64,000 bases of DNA from a virus. Position 1 is the stretch's first letter, and each line of letters begins with the position of its first letter. Under the pieces are notes generated by a model. The model saw only the letters and a program-made list of their open reading frames with translations. It was not told the DNA's origin and searched no databases. The stretch lies in the IMG/VR virus record IMGVR_UViG_3300046782_000218, positions 1-64,000 of that record. One strand, 5' to 3'. The translations under genes were made by a program, and so were the position numbers. Positions 14,263 through 21,773 of the stretch are shown here, piece by piece.

Positions 14263-14495
14263 GGAAGGTTCCTCCAATCCAGGTCCAGGCAGTACGCGGC
14301 CTCGACGGCCTTGCCCCAGTGCTCGGCGTCCGGGTGCTGGTAGTCGTAGCAGTTCAGGCACGGGCAACTGAAACCCGCACGGACGACGCGCCGCAGCTGT
14401 CCGAACGTATCGAAGTTGCTGGCCGCCACCGCGTCCGCCATCTGCTTTTGGAGGTCCTCCGTGGTGATCTCGATGATCTCGATCTCGTCGCTCAT
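14259..14495 (-). CDS. Hypothetical Cys-containing protein, 78 aa
   Basis: ATGA overlap with the preceding gene. An acidic N-terminal helix is followed by a CPCLNC cluster (about residues 44-49) and a further Cys near residue 69. One zinc site is possible. No known family. Confidence 0.6.
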   Translation of the reverse strand: MSDEIEIIEITTEDLQKQMADAVAASNFDTFGQLRRVVRAGFSCPCLNCYDYQHPDAEHWGKAVEAAYCLDLDWRNLP

Positions 14496-14779
14496 CAGTC
14501 GGTTCCTGTCAGGAAGGGGTTCATTTGGTCGCCCCTGCGGGGGTGGTCAGGCCGGTGGATCTTGTGACACTCGCATTCACAGTTGCAGCAGTGCGAACCG
14601 CGAGGGCAGTGCCGAGGGCAACCGGCGTGATTGCCCTCGGCACACTCGGAGATCAATCTCGCCACTGTCGCAGTCTCCACCGTCGGGTGCTGTGTCGGCA
14701 GCGGTTCCATACCCAGGTTACCGTGCCACACCGGTGACAATACCAGCGCAGACTCATCGCCTACGTCCCGGGCAGTCAC
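14495..14779 (-). CDS. Cys-rich protein, 94 aa (start uncertain)
   Basis: No start is ideal. I choose GTG 14779, which overlaps the previous gene by 26 bp; GTG 14731 and ATG 14710 remain possible. The C-terminal half is dense in Cys and His (CAEGNHAGCPRHCPRGSHCC), enough for two zinc sites. No family is recognised. Confidence 0.5.
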   Translation of the reverse strand: MTARDVGDESALVLSPVWHGNLGMEPLPTQHPTVETATVARLISECAEGNHAGCPRHCPRGSHCCNCECECHKIHRPDHPRRGDQMNPFLTGTD

Positions 14780-15080
14780 CCGCTCGGTGACCCTGCCGGA
14801 TGGTCTTGCACGCCTGCGGCGGGTGCTGGGTGCAGCTGTTGGCCACTCGGTTTCGAGCAACCAGACCGCACGGCTCCTGAGTGCACGGGCACTCGTCCTC
14901 CAGCTGGTGACTGTCCCAGCTCCGGCCGATGTGCATCACGTCGTCCGAAGTTAGCCCCGGACATGTAACGTCCGGCTCGTTCTCCTCGGGATACTCCGCG
15001 TACGGGTTCCATAGGTGCTTGTGGTGTACGTCCGGATTCGAGCACTTGACCATCAGTCTGCCTGCGCTGTTGTCAAACAT
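14754..15080 (-). CDS. Cys/His-rich protein, 108 aa
   Basis: The ATG overlaps the polymerase stop (ATGA). The sequence has scattered Cys and His pairs (CSNPDVHHKH, CPCTQEPCG, CTQHPPQACK) that resemble several small zinc knuckles. Immediately after the polymerase gene it could be a DNA-binding accessory, but that is only context. Confidence 0.55.
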   Translation of the reverse strand: MFDNSAGRLMVKCSNPDVHHKHLWNPYAEYPEENEPDVTCPGLTSDDVMHIGRSWDSHQLEDECPCTQEPCGLVARNRVANSCTQHPPQACKTIRQGHRAGDCPGRRR

Positions 15081-17227
15081 CAGTGCTTGTCCCTCCAGCG
15101 ATCCGGGGAAATCCCCCAGGTCATCGTGCGGCCTCTGACGTTGAAGTATTTCTGGAACTCACGCTCACCGATGGCTGACACTTGTTCAGCTTCCTTGCGC
15201 CCTGCCTCGTCGGCTGTGTGCCTAGTCACCAGGCTGTCGTGTATCTGCAGCAACAGAACGCCAGGCATCTCGCGTTCAACAGCCAGCATCCATTTAACCA
15301 TCCCCCTCGCCAAATTACCTTGAATCACCTGGTTTACCGCGCTGTTGGTCTTCTCGCTGGGGCTGTACCAGCGTCGCCAGCCATCCAGCATGGTCAGATA
15401 CCCACACCCGCCCTGCCAGCGGGTGACCTTCTGGGTTGCCTGGTTGGTCAGACGCCGGAACTCAGGGTATTCGGTGAAGAAACTCTCCATTGCGTCCTTG
15501 GTGGCCTGCATCGAAATCGGTACGCCGGATGCGGCCTCGATCTGTTCCATCAGTGCCTTGACGCCACCGCCGTACAGGATGCCGAACGTGCCTCGCTTGG
15601 CTGCGTTACGCAGGTCGTAGAATTGCGGGTGGTCGGGGTCGACGCCGAACAACGCTTTGGCGTTCATCGCGTGCAGATCGGCCCCGGAGTCGAGGGCGTC
15701 CCAGAGCTTGGTACTGCCCGCGATTACGGTAACCACACGCATTTCGCCGGTAGCGAGGTCGTGCTCGTACAGGTCGTACCCGGGCTCATCTCCGATGATG
15801 CTCCGGATAGGCTCCGTGTCTTCCGGGATGAGTCGTCCGTGCGGGATGGCCTGGGCCTGCCAGCGGCCCACCGCGAGCCTCCCAGATACCGTCCCGCCCT
15901 TTCCGTCGCTGGCCCGGTCGAAATCGCCCTTGGTCTGCTTGTATCGAGTCCGGATACGACCATCCTTGCCGGTGCGCTTGGCCCAACCGGTATACCACTT
16001 GGAGTCGGAATTCCGGTTCTTGGTCCAGGCCATGAACTCCTGAGCCCACGGTCGCCCTTCGCTGACCAGTTTTCGCAGCTCGGTCAGGTCCAATTGAGGC
16101 TGTCGGGTCTTCTCGGTCCGGCTGGTCGGCTCCAGCCCCATGCCGTTCTTCCCGCCACATTCCGGGCACGACTTCTCGCACACCGTGGGGAACGTCAGAT
16201 CTTCCGCCCACGGGTCACCGCCACCGGGTGCAGGAACCTGCACATCCGCAGACCGGCTGCACGTCGGGCCGTAGTAGAACCGTTTGGCCTGCGCGATCTT
16301 GGAGGGATCGAACGGCATCACAGCTGCGATCTTGCGGTTGCGGACGCGAAGCTTCGCACCCTCGGCCAGCGACCGATCTACCGCGTAGTAGACGCCTCGA
16401 CGCTCCATGCGGTAGAGCGTGGTCCGAAGCTCCATCTCGTCCTTGACCAGATCCCAGAACTTGGGCAGTACCTCGCCGTTGTCAGCGCACGCCAGCTGAT
16501 ATTCCTTGAGACGCGCGGTCAGCTGGGTGTCTTTGGCCGCGTACTTTGACATCGCTCCGGCCCAGACGAGCAGATCGTATCGCTTGGTCATCTGAACGCC
16601 GACCTTGGAAAGCTCGTCTTTCAGTTCCTCGGCCTCGGTGCCCTCGTCTTCACCCCACAGCCGCTTAGCTGTTTTCTTGAGGGCAGCCGGTTCGAGCGGG
16701 TCGATGAGCTGTTTCTGAATGACCAGGGTGCACCAGATGGCGCGACGCCGAGTAGCCGGGTTGACCGGCGGCTCCAACGTAGGTTCCATCATGTTGAGCC
16801 GCTGGGGTTTGTTCAATTCCCAGGTACCCGGCTCACTGTCAGGGTCCCACGCCCCCCAGCCGTCCCAGATTTCGGGGTTGCTCCCTGCACCCGCGCGCAG
16901 ACCGGCTGCGAACATCGGCATATCGTGGATCGAGTTGTGCATGGTCAGGTTGTCGCGTCGGTCGAGCCATGCGATCAACTTCGCGTACTCGGTAGCGGGC
17001 AGGTTGGGTGCCGCGTCCGCCATGGTGATATCGCGGCCGAGGACCTTCGACATAGCGGCCAGGATGCGGTCCTGCTCGGCCTGGTCGATGATGGCGAATT
17101 CGGCATGACCTGTCTCCGGGTCAACGGTCGGCTTGCCCGGCTTGCCGATGAGCGGCCCCTGATCGAACGGCCACGCGAAGTCGAGCAGTTCGTTGGTCTC
17201 GGGGTCGCGGAAGCTGAGCGACACCAC
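15080..17227 (-). CDS. polA: Family A DNA polymerase (DpoZ-like), main reading frame
   Basis: Residue numbers count from GTG 17227. Polymerase motif A is YEHDLATGEMR (Asp490), motif B is RNAAKRGTFGILYG (Arg540, Lys544, Phe548, Tyr552), motif C is QIHDS (His663-Asp664). The 3'-5' exonuclease keeps ExoII (MHNSIHDM, Asp102) and ExoIII (YAAKDTQLT, Asp233). A CPECGG segment sits near residue 355. The frame is open upstream of GTG 17227 to about 17323, and the residues there (LFRDGEPFKSG, EARIS) look coding, but no normal start exists. ExoI lies in another frame (see 17302-17391). With purZ nearby, it is the probable Z-genome replicase. Confidence 0.9.
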   Translation of the reverse strand: MVSLSFRDPETNELLDFAWPFDQGPLIGKPGKPTVDPETGHAEFAIIDQAEQDRILAAMSKVLGRDITMADAAPNLPATEYAKLIAWLDRRDNLTMHNSIHDMPMFAAGLRAGAGSNPEIWDGWGAWDPDSEPGTWELNKPQRLNMMEPTLEPPVNPATRRRAIWCTLVIQKQLIDPLEPAALKKTAKRLWGEDEGTEAEELKDELSKVGVQMTKRYDLLVWAGAMSKYAAKDTQLTARLKEYQLACADNGEVLPKFWDLVKDEMELRTTLYRMERRGVYYAVDRSLAEGAKLRVRNRKIAAVMPFDPSKIAQAKRFYYGPTCSRSADVQVPAPGGGDPWAEDLTFPTVCEKSCPECGGKNGMGLEPTSRTEKTRQPQLDLTELRKLVSEGRPWAQEFMAWTKNRNSDSKWYTGWAKRTGKDGRIRTRYKQTKGDFDRASDGKGGTVSGRLAVGRWQAQAIPHGRLIPEDTEPIRSIIGDEPGYDLYEHDLATGEMRVVTVIAGSTKLWDALDSGADLHAMNAKALFGVDPDHPQFYDLRNAAKRGTFGILYGGGVKALMEQIEAASGVPISMQATKDAMESFFTEYPEFRRLTNQATQKVTRWQGGCGYLTMLDGWRRWYSPSEKTNSAVNQVIQGNLARGMVKWMLAVEREMPGVLLLQIHDSLVTRHTADEAGRKEAEQVSAIGEREFQKYFNVRGRTMTWGISPDRWRDKH

Positions 17228-17301
17228 CGAAATTCGGGCCTCAGGCTGCGGCGGATTGTTTCCCGATTTGAACGGCTCACCGTCTCGAAAAAGGCCGGAC
17301 G

Positions 17302-17391
17302 CTAAGAGCCCTCCGTGTCGACGCTAACGTCCCACCCCGAGGGGAGTTCCGGCAGCTCGACGTCACCTACGCGGGTGAATTGGAGAGTCAT
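17302..17391 (-). CDS. Out-of-frame N-terminus of the DNA polymerase (ExoI motif)
   Basis: ATG 17391 has an AGGTGAT ribosome site. It encodes 29 residues ending WDVSVDTEGS and then TAG at 17302-17304. VDTEGS is what the ExoI motif (D-x-E) of this polymerase should look like. A -1 shift just before the TAG would continue into LASGLFRDGE, the open frame leading to the main polymerase ORF. Either a programmed frameshift, a real mutation that removes proofreading, or a sequence error would explain it. Confidence 0.6.
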   Translation of the reverse strand: MTLQFTRVGDVELPELPSGWDVSVDTEGS

Positions 17392-17920
17392 TGGCATCAC
17401 CTACTTTCGTGTGAGGGCACGCGCCGTAGGCGTGCTTAGCGAAGTTGCAGTTGTGGCACAGAGTTTGGAACCCCTCAGGGTACCCGTTCTTGTTTAGCCA
17501 CCGGTAGGTTACCAGAGATCCGCCGCTAGAAGCTTTACCCCTGATCTCCTCCCGGTGTACGTTACCATCATTGTTTACATGGTCTATGCAGAGAAATTCC
17601 TCATGGCTTTCTCCGCAACAAGCGCACAATAGCCCGTATGCGTCCAACGCTGCCTTGCGGTACCGATAATGACGGTATTTGGCACCTCGGCGCATGTTAG
17701 CTTTTATGGACTCATGCTGCTCGGTGGTCATCTGTGACCTGCGCCACGTGGCTACGTTTTCTCGGTTGCAAACACGGCACACCCAAACCTTGCCGTTGTG
17801 GTACGCGTTCTCCTCGGTGCGAGGGTGTCCTTTCTGGCACTCTTGGTCCGGCGTTACCCCGCAGTAACACGATTTAGCCCGCTGGCCCCGCCAGACGTGC
17901 TCGTGTTGTTCTGTGGTCAT
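17363..17920 (-). CDS. HNH endonuclease (free-standing, homing type)
   Basis: 185 residues. Two Cys pairs near the N-terminus (CYCG, CRVCN) and CACCG are followed by CIDHVNNDGN (His-Asn core), then YPEGFQTLCHNCNFAKH, the C-terminal zinc half of a recombination endonuclease VII-like HNH fold. Such genes are mobile and often sit next to replication genes. This one overlaps the first 29 bases of the polymerase coding start. The -10 of its promoter ends 7 bases before the ATG, so the mRNA is nearly leaderless. Confidence 0.85.
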   Translation of the reverse strand: MTTEQHEHVWRGQRAKSCYCGVTPDQECQKGHPRTEENAYHNGKVWVCRVCNRENVATWRRSQMTTEQHESIKANMRRGAKYRHYRYRKAALDAYGLLCACCGESHEEFLCIDHVNNDGNVHREEIRGKASSGGSLVTYRWLNKNGYPEGFQTLCHNCNFAKHAYGACPHTKVGDANDSPIHPRR

Positions 17921-17927
17921 ACCCCCT

Positions 17928-17956
17928 ATTTTATCATACGGGGGACTCTGTGTCAA
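17928..17956 (-). promoter_or_regulatory. Promoter of the HNH-polymerase operon (TTGACA-N17-TAAAAT)
   Basis: A consensus -35 (17951-17956) and -10 (17928-17933) with extended TGA. One of the strongest-looking promoters here; it should drive HNH, polymerase and the genes down to RuvC. Confidence 0.75.
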
Positions 17957-17966
17957 CTACATGCGT

Positions 17967-18161
17967 TTAGCCGAAGATCGTCACGAAGATCAGCCCGAGG
18001 ACGGCCACCAGGCCGATCACGGCCAGCCCGAGTACCATGAAGCTGTCGGCCAGCGAGGCCAGCACCTTGGCCACGGCCTGGGCCTGCTGCAGGGCGGAAG
18101 GTCGAGCGGGCTGGTTGATGACGGGCCCAGGAACTCCGGGGCCGGTGCGTATCAGGGTCAT
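17967..18161 (-). CDS. Small membrane protein, 64 aa
   Basis: ATG 18161 is preferred over GTG 18170 because AGGTGG is well spaced. A Pro-rich N-terminus and an Ala-rich helix are followed by a C-terminal hydrophobic helix of about 22 residues (FMVLGLAVIGLVAVLGLIFV). Tail-anchored topology is likely. No family is recognised. Confidence 0.5.
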   Translation of the reverse strand: MTLIRTGPGVPGPVINQPARPSALQQAQAVAKVLASLADSFMVLGLAVIGLVAVLGLIFVTIFG

Positions 18162-18178
18162 TTCATCCACCTATGAAT

Positions 18179-18214
18179 TGGGGGCACTATTCAAGTTGAT
18201 GAATAGCGCCCCCA
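18179..18214 (-). other. Hairpin directly downstream of a promoter
   Basis: Stem of 7+7 pairs with one A-C mismatch (18179-18193 with 18200-18214). It lies where the RNA from the promoter at 18214-18243 would start, so it could be a 5' hairpin, a terminator, or both. Confidence 0.45.
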
Positions 18215-18243
18215 GTAAAACACGTCAAATAAACCTGACGCAA
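18214..18243 (-). promoter_or_regulatory. Promoter with TTTACT-type -10
   Basis: -35 TTGCGT at 18238-18243; -10 TTTACT at 18214-18219. The same variant -10 is seen at 25358 and 35948. Confidence 0.5.
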
Positions 18244-18254
18244 GTCCTACGGTG

Positions 18255-18473
18255 TCACCCGAACAGGTGATGCCAGGCCAGCGCGGTGCCGATCGTAAGG
18301 AACCCGATGGATGCCAGCAGCGAGACTGCCAGTACGGCCAGGAACCCGGCAACGTTCTTGACGCCGGTCCAGACCTTGTTGGTGGGGGGATTGAAGGTAG
18401 CGCATCCGCCGCAGCAGGCGCACCTCGGGCTAATCTGGACCAGAGGCTCGGCTACCTCGGTCATGGTGGTCAT
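18255..18473 (-). CDS. Membrane protein with CxxC cluster, 72 aa
   Basis: The ATG overlaps the helicase stop (ATGA) and has GGAGAG upstream. A CACCGGC cluster (residues 18-24) precedes one long hydrophobic segment (about 40-65). It could be a membrane-bound metal or redox protein. Function unknown. Confidence 0.55.
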   Translation of the reverse strand: MTTMTEVAEPLVQISPRCACCGGCATFNPPTNKVWTGVKNVAGFLAVLAVSLLASIGFLTIGTALAWHHLFG

Positions 18474-20248
18474 GGGTTCACTCTCCGGGTGTGGGTGCTG
18501 AACTTGCTGATGTGACGGGTGAGCGGGCTTTGACGCCACCGCAGATTATTGGCCCTGCTGTCCGCTATGTATACCCTGCCGTTGTCTTCAACGGTCCTTA
18601 CCAACCTACCTATGCCCTGGGCCAGGGTCTGCAGCATCGAGTCTGCATAGACCTGCCGACCGTGGATCTTCTCGATAGCCTTAACCTCGAGGGTTGGCAC
18701 CCCCCACGGAAGCCGGTAGATGATCACCTGCCGGAGTGCATGGCCGGGAACGTCTACGCCGGTCCACATCGAGGTCACTCCGCCCATCACCGCGTGGCCG
18801 TGCTTCTTGAACTGCTCCAGGCACTTGGCGGTGTCTTGCGGGTCGGACGACTGAGCGAATACCGGGACGTTATGCTTGAGACCCTTGGCCACGTGCGGCA
18901 TCACCTCGTTCAGGTCCTTCCACGAGGTGAACAGAATCAGGGTGCCGCCCCCGCCGTTCTCGTGCGACCGGCCGCACATGTCGTTGACAGCCGCGACAGT
19001 TTCTTGCACTCGGTCCCAAGCCACCTTGGGGTCATTGCCTCGGTGACGGCTGATGGCCAGCGTGGACCGCGAGAAGTCGAACGGAGTACCGACGTCCTCC
19101 AGTTCGGCGGTAGGGGTGCCCATCCGGCGCGGCAGGGTCTGCGGAACGGTCCCCGACACCAGCAGCGACGGCTGCTTGTTCAGGATGTCGCGGAAGATGA
19201 ACGAGGAGTCGACGCACGTGGTGTTCAGTGCAGGTGCCAGATCTTTGGACCCTTCGACACTTTCCATGGTGATGGTGCTGATGAACCGGCCTTCGGCCTC
19301 GTCGGCGTCCGCGAAGTCGAGGAATCGCTGCTGAGCCCGCATTTGTTTCTTGAGAACTCGGGCCAGCGCATGGTCCTTCTCCTCGACCGCCCAATCGAGC
19401 TGACGTTCGAGGGCATTCACGGCCTCGGCCGCCACCTTGACGATGTCGGCCAGCCGGGGGTCCTCGGTGTCAATGGCCATCTCGCGGTGAAACTCGTTCA
19501 GATCCTTGGTGACGACATCGACCCACGCCGACAGTCCCTCCACCTCACGGAACACGGCGCTGTTGCGCTTGATCTGGTCCGACATGCACGACCGGCCCAC
19601 ATCGTCCAGCGCGTGCGCCTCGTCCACGAACAGGGCACCGAACTCGGGCAGGAGGCCAACGGCCCCGTTGGTGAACCCGAGAACGCGCCAATCCCAGACC
19701 AGCATGTGTCCGTTGGTGATGATGACCTCGGCCTCAGCGGCTCGCTTGCGCGCGATCTGAACGGCGCACTTGTCGCCCATCTTGTCGTCGCAGTCGCCGG
19801 AGCAACCCCACGAGTTGTCAAGGCCGTGTTGGGCCCATTCCAGCTTGCCGCCCTCGACCAACTTGTCGAAGGTGGCGATGGGGTCGCGCTCCTGCGACAT
19901 TTGGAAAGACGCGGTGCACAGGTAGCGGTTCCGGCCCTTGAGATACTCGAACCGGCCCCCGGTCGTCTTGGAGATCTTGGGGGCGTCCTGTTCGACGTAC
20001 TGGTTGATGAGATTGTTGGTAGGACACACGATCACCGAGGGCTTGCGATCTGCGGAGGTCCTGGCAGCTTCCAGAGCGGTGCACAACAAGGCGTATGACT
20101 TGCCTGTCCCGGTACCGGCCTGCACGTAGGTTGCTTCACCGTCTGCCAACACTTCTCGGGCAAACTGTACAAGCTTGGTCTGTTGGGGCCGAGGAGACAA
20201 GCCCATCGATTTCAAAGCGTCTTCGAAGATGTTCTCTCCGAACTTCAC
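18470..20248 (-). CDS. DinG/XPD-like superfamily 2 DNA helicase
   Basis: I use GTG 20248, five bases after GGAG; the ATG at 20323 lies inside the promoter -10 and cannot be used. Walker A is QAGTGTGKS (43-51) and Walker B the DEAH box (209-212). Four Cys (111, 149, 153, 161) lie between them as in iron-sulfur helicases of the DinG/XPD family. The C-terminal half has ILFTSWKDL, VMGGVTSMWTGVDVPG and QGIGRLVRT (motif VI). It would unwind 5'-3' using ATP, in replication or repair. Leader about 65 nt. Confidence 0.88.
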   Translation of the reverse strand: MKFGENIFEDALKSMGLSPRPQQTKLVQFAREVLADGEATYVQAGTGTGKSYALLCTALEAARTSADRKPSVIVCPTNNLINQYVEQDAPKISKTTGGRFEYLKGRNRYLCTASFQMSQERDPIATFDKLVEGGKLEWAQHGLDNSWGCSGDCDDKMGDKCAVQIARKRAAEAEVIITNGHMLVWDWRVLGFTNGAVGLLPEFGALFVDEAHALDDVGRSCMSDQIKRNSAVFREVEGLSAWVDVVTKDLNEFHREMAIDTEDPRLADIVKVAAEAVNALERQLDWAVEEKDHALARVLKKQMRAQQRFLDFADADEAEGRFISTITMESVEGSKDLAPALNTTCVDSSFIFRDILNKQPSLLVSGTVPQTLPRRMGTPTAELEDVGTPFDFSRSTLAISRHRGNDPKVAWDRVQETVAAVNDMCGRSHENGGGGTLILFTSWKDLNEVMPHVAKGLKHNVPVFAQSSDPQDTAKCLEQFKKHGHAVMGGVTSMWTGVDVPGHALRQVIIYRLPWGVPTLEVKAIEKIHGRQVYADSMLQTLAQGIGRLVRTVEDNGRVYIADSRANNLRWRQSPLTRHISKFSTHTRRVNP

Positions 20249-20321
20249 TGCAACTCCGATCGTTCGTTTCGTTTGTGGCGCGGCCCAAAACCGGGGCCGA
20301 ACGGCTGACGTATCTTCTACC

Positions 20322-20351
20322 ATTCTACACTGTCTGACCCCGTCCGGTCAA
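20322..20351 (-). promoter_or_regulatory. Helicase promoter, -35 in a terminator hairpin
   Basis: -35 TTGACC at 20346-20351 and -10 TAGAAT at 20322-20327. The -35 lies in the loop and arm of the hairpin at 20340-20360. Confidence 0.7.
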
Positions 20352-20360
20352 GCCGGACGG
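20340..20360 (-). terminator. Hairpin terminator overlapping the helicase promoter
   Basis: 8-bp stem (20340-20347 with 20353-20360) after the 20369-20665 gene. Confidence 0.5.
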
Positions 20361-20368
20361 AGCGTTGT

Positions 20369-20665
20369 TTAATAGTCGGGATAGCTGTCCCACTGGGGGT
20401 GGTTGGCGTGCCACGGCGGGAGGGCCGAGAGGGGGTCTTCCTGGGCCTGGGAGCCCTGGGGTGGCCCTGGGGCCCCCGGAGCGGCTCCCATGTTCTCCGT
20501 GGTGCCCTCCTGCGTCACGGCGGGGCCCTCCTGCTCCAGTGCCGCCAGGAGGGCCCGCGTGCTGGCCAGTGCGGTATCTACCGCGTCTGCCAGGTTTCTT
20601 ATCGCTTGTGTTACTTCCGGGTTGATCTTGATGACCACGTCAACAGTGCGGAGACGATCGGCCAT
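20369..20665 (-). CDS. Hypothetical protein with Pro/Gly-rich tail, 98 aa
   Basis: ATGA overlap with the gene upstream. The first half is helical (PEVTQAIRNLADAVDTALAS, then a Leu/Ala helix). The second half is Pro/Gly/Gln-rich and probably disordered, ending in aromatic residues (WHANHPQWDSYPDY) that may be a protein-binding tail, as in SSB-like proteins. That comparison is only of overall shape. Confidence 0.55.
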   Translation of the reverse strand: MADRLRTVDVVIKINPEVTQAIRNLADAVDTALASTRALLAALEQEGPAVTQEGTTENMGAAPGAPGPPQGSQAQEDPLSALPPWHANHPQWDSYPDY

Positions 20666-20994
20666 CAGGCGTCGGCCTCGACGTCCGTGTCGATGTCCAC
20701 CAGGACGTTATCCTTACCCATGTACCGGGCGTGAATGCAGAAGCCTTCACCGTTCTCGGCCTTGCGGCTCGTCATCTCGAAGCCAGCCCAGTAGGACTGC
20801 TCACGCAGACGACGCCGGACGACGCCAGCGGACTTGATGCTGGTGTGACCTTCGCTGATCACGGCCCACTGGCCAGGGTGGTCGGTACGAAGCTTCTCGG
20901 CCAGCTCGCGGCGGTGACGCGCCAGCTCGGTCGAGTTCACCTCCGCACTGTTGAGCGGTCGGGGGTTACTGAACTGGATCTCGTCGCTTCCCAT
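20665..20994 (-). CDS. Hypothetical protein, 109 aa
   Basis: ATG 20994 with AAGGAT upstream. The sequence has a charged helix (TELARHRRELAEKLRTDHPGQ) and then beta strands ending FCIHARYMGKDNVLVDID. It lies between the likely origin and the helicase. No family is recognised. Its promoter (21054-21083) has a GTGTTCC box at the expected transcription start. Confidence 0.6.
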   Translation of the reverse strand: MGSDEIQFSNPRPLNSAEVNSTELARHRRELAEKLRTDHPGQWAVISEGHTSIKSAGVVRRRLREQSYWAGFEMTSRKAENGEGFCIHARYMGKDNVLVDIDTDVEADA

Positions 20995-21053
20995 TTTGCT
21001 GTATCCTTCTGGCAAGAGTGTGTGCCGAGGATGGCACAGTGCACGGTGTTCCC

Positions 21054-21083
21054 ATTGTACTATGTGGGGGCCGATCGAGTCAA
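21054..21083 (-). promoter_or_regulatory. Promoter with GTGTTCC box at the start site
   Basis: -35 TTGACT at 21078-21083 and -10 TACAAT at 21054-21059. A GTGTTCC copy at 21046-21052 covers the expected +1. Confidence 0.65.
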
Positions 21084-21102
21084 TGTATCTTGACCGACTG
21101 CC

Positions 21103-21312
21103 CTAAAGTTCATCAACTGGCTCCCCGCGCAGAGCCCGCAACACCTGGTCCTTGTAGTACACTTTGAGGATTCGCCTTGCGGCGGCTTGCTGCTCCTGCA
21201 TTTCACGATACTGAGCGGCGTGAGCTTCCCTTAGTTCCAACTCGGCTTTCAAGGCATCCGCTCTGATTTGAGCTGCCAATTCGGCTCGTCGCATCTTCTC
21301 GTCACTACTCAT
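21103..21312 (-). CDS. Helical protein, 69 aa, leaderless
   Basis: The ATG is six bases after the -10, so the transcript probably starts at the ATG. The product is one long charged helix (Ala/Glu/Arg/Gln-rich, residues 5-50), then KVYYKDQVLRALRG. It may be a small DNA- or protein-binding coiled coil. It is the gene nearest to the repeat-rich region. Confidence 0.55.
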   Translation of the reverse strand: MSSDEKMRRAELAAQIRADALKAELELREAHAAQYREMQEQQAAARRILKVYYKDQVLRALRGEPVDEL

Positions 21313-21318
21313 GGCACC

Positions 21319-21348
21319 ATTCTACCATACAGATACCTCCAGGAGGAA
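21319..21348 (-). promoter_or_regulatory. Leaderless promoter (weak -35, TAGAAT)
   Basis: -10 at 21319-21324 with extended TGG. The -35 position (TTCCTC, 21343-21348) overlaps a GTGTTCC box, so the box may control this promoter. Confidence 0.6.
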
Positions 21349-21761
21349 CACCACTGCCGGAGAGACGCCGGGCCCCCCGGGGCCAGATAGACTGGCTAGC
21401 CAGTATGGGTGGGCGTAAAAAAAGAATTCACAGAGGGTGTTCCGGTGTTCCTATATATCTCTCACCCCCTCTGACCGGCCAGAAGACAGGAACACCTATA
21501 GTGTTCCGAGTAGTGTTCCTATATAAAAAAAGGGGTGTTCCCGGGGGGTTCCACGGGGGTAGTTGTGTGTATACAGTGTTGGTACGTTTTCTGTTTATTC
21601 TGTTTATGAGGAACACCAGGAACGCCCTGCGGAGCACCCCCGGGGTGTCCCCTCGCGGGGTATATTGTTGTACTGTTCCTGAGACCCCGCCAGCGGCCGG
21701 TGTTCCCGGCTCTTGACACGCCGCTGCCCCCTCTGGATGTACTCGGAGGGGGCAGTGTTCC
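21345..21761. repeat. GTGTTCC repeat array, likely replication origin
   Basis: Ten exact copies of GTGTTCC (in either orientation) lie in 417 noncoding bases: 21345(-), 21437, 21445, 21489(-), 21501, 21513, 21535, 21610(-), 21700 and 21755. Near-copies lie between them. Two of them form an inverted repeat around CTATA (21489-21507). The 13-mer at 21445-21457 recurs at 21513-21525, and the 14-mer at 21701-21714 recurs at 21756-21769. AT-rich stretches (21452-21457, 21520-21531, 21583-21607) alternate with the boxes. The array directly follows the primase gene. This is what an iteron origin looks like; a many-site operator is the alternative. Confidence 0.65.
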
Positions 21762-21773
21762 CGGCTCTTAACG

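Noticed and set aside
18491-20098. 535-aa plus-strand open frame
   Set aside because: Antisense shadow of the DinG-like helicase.
20248-20323. ATG 20323 as helicase start
   Set aside because: The codon is inside the promoter -10 (TAGAATGG), so it would not be transcribed. GTG 20248 has a proper ribosome site.
21345-21761. CRISPR array or transposon ends
   Set aside because: The repeats are 7 bp, irregularly spaced and in both orientations, without equal spacers. There is no transposase or inverted terminal repeat.
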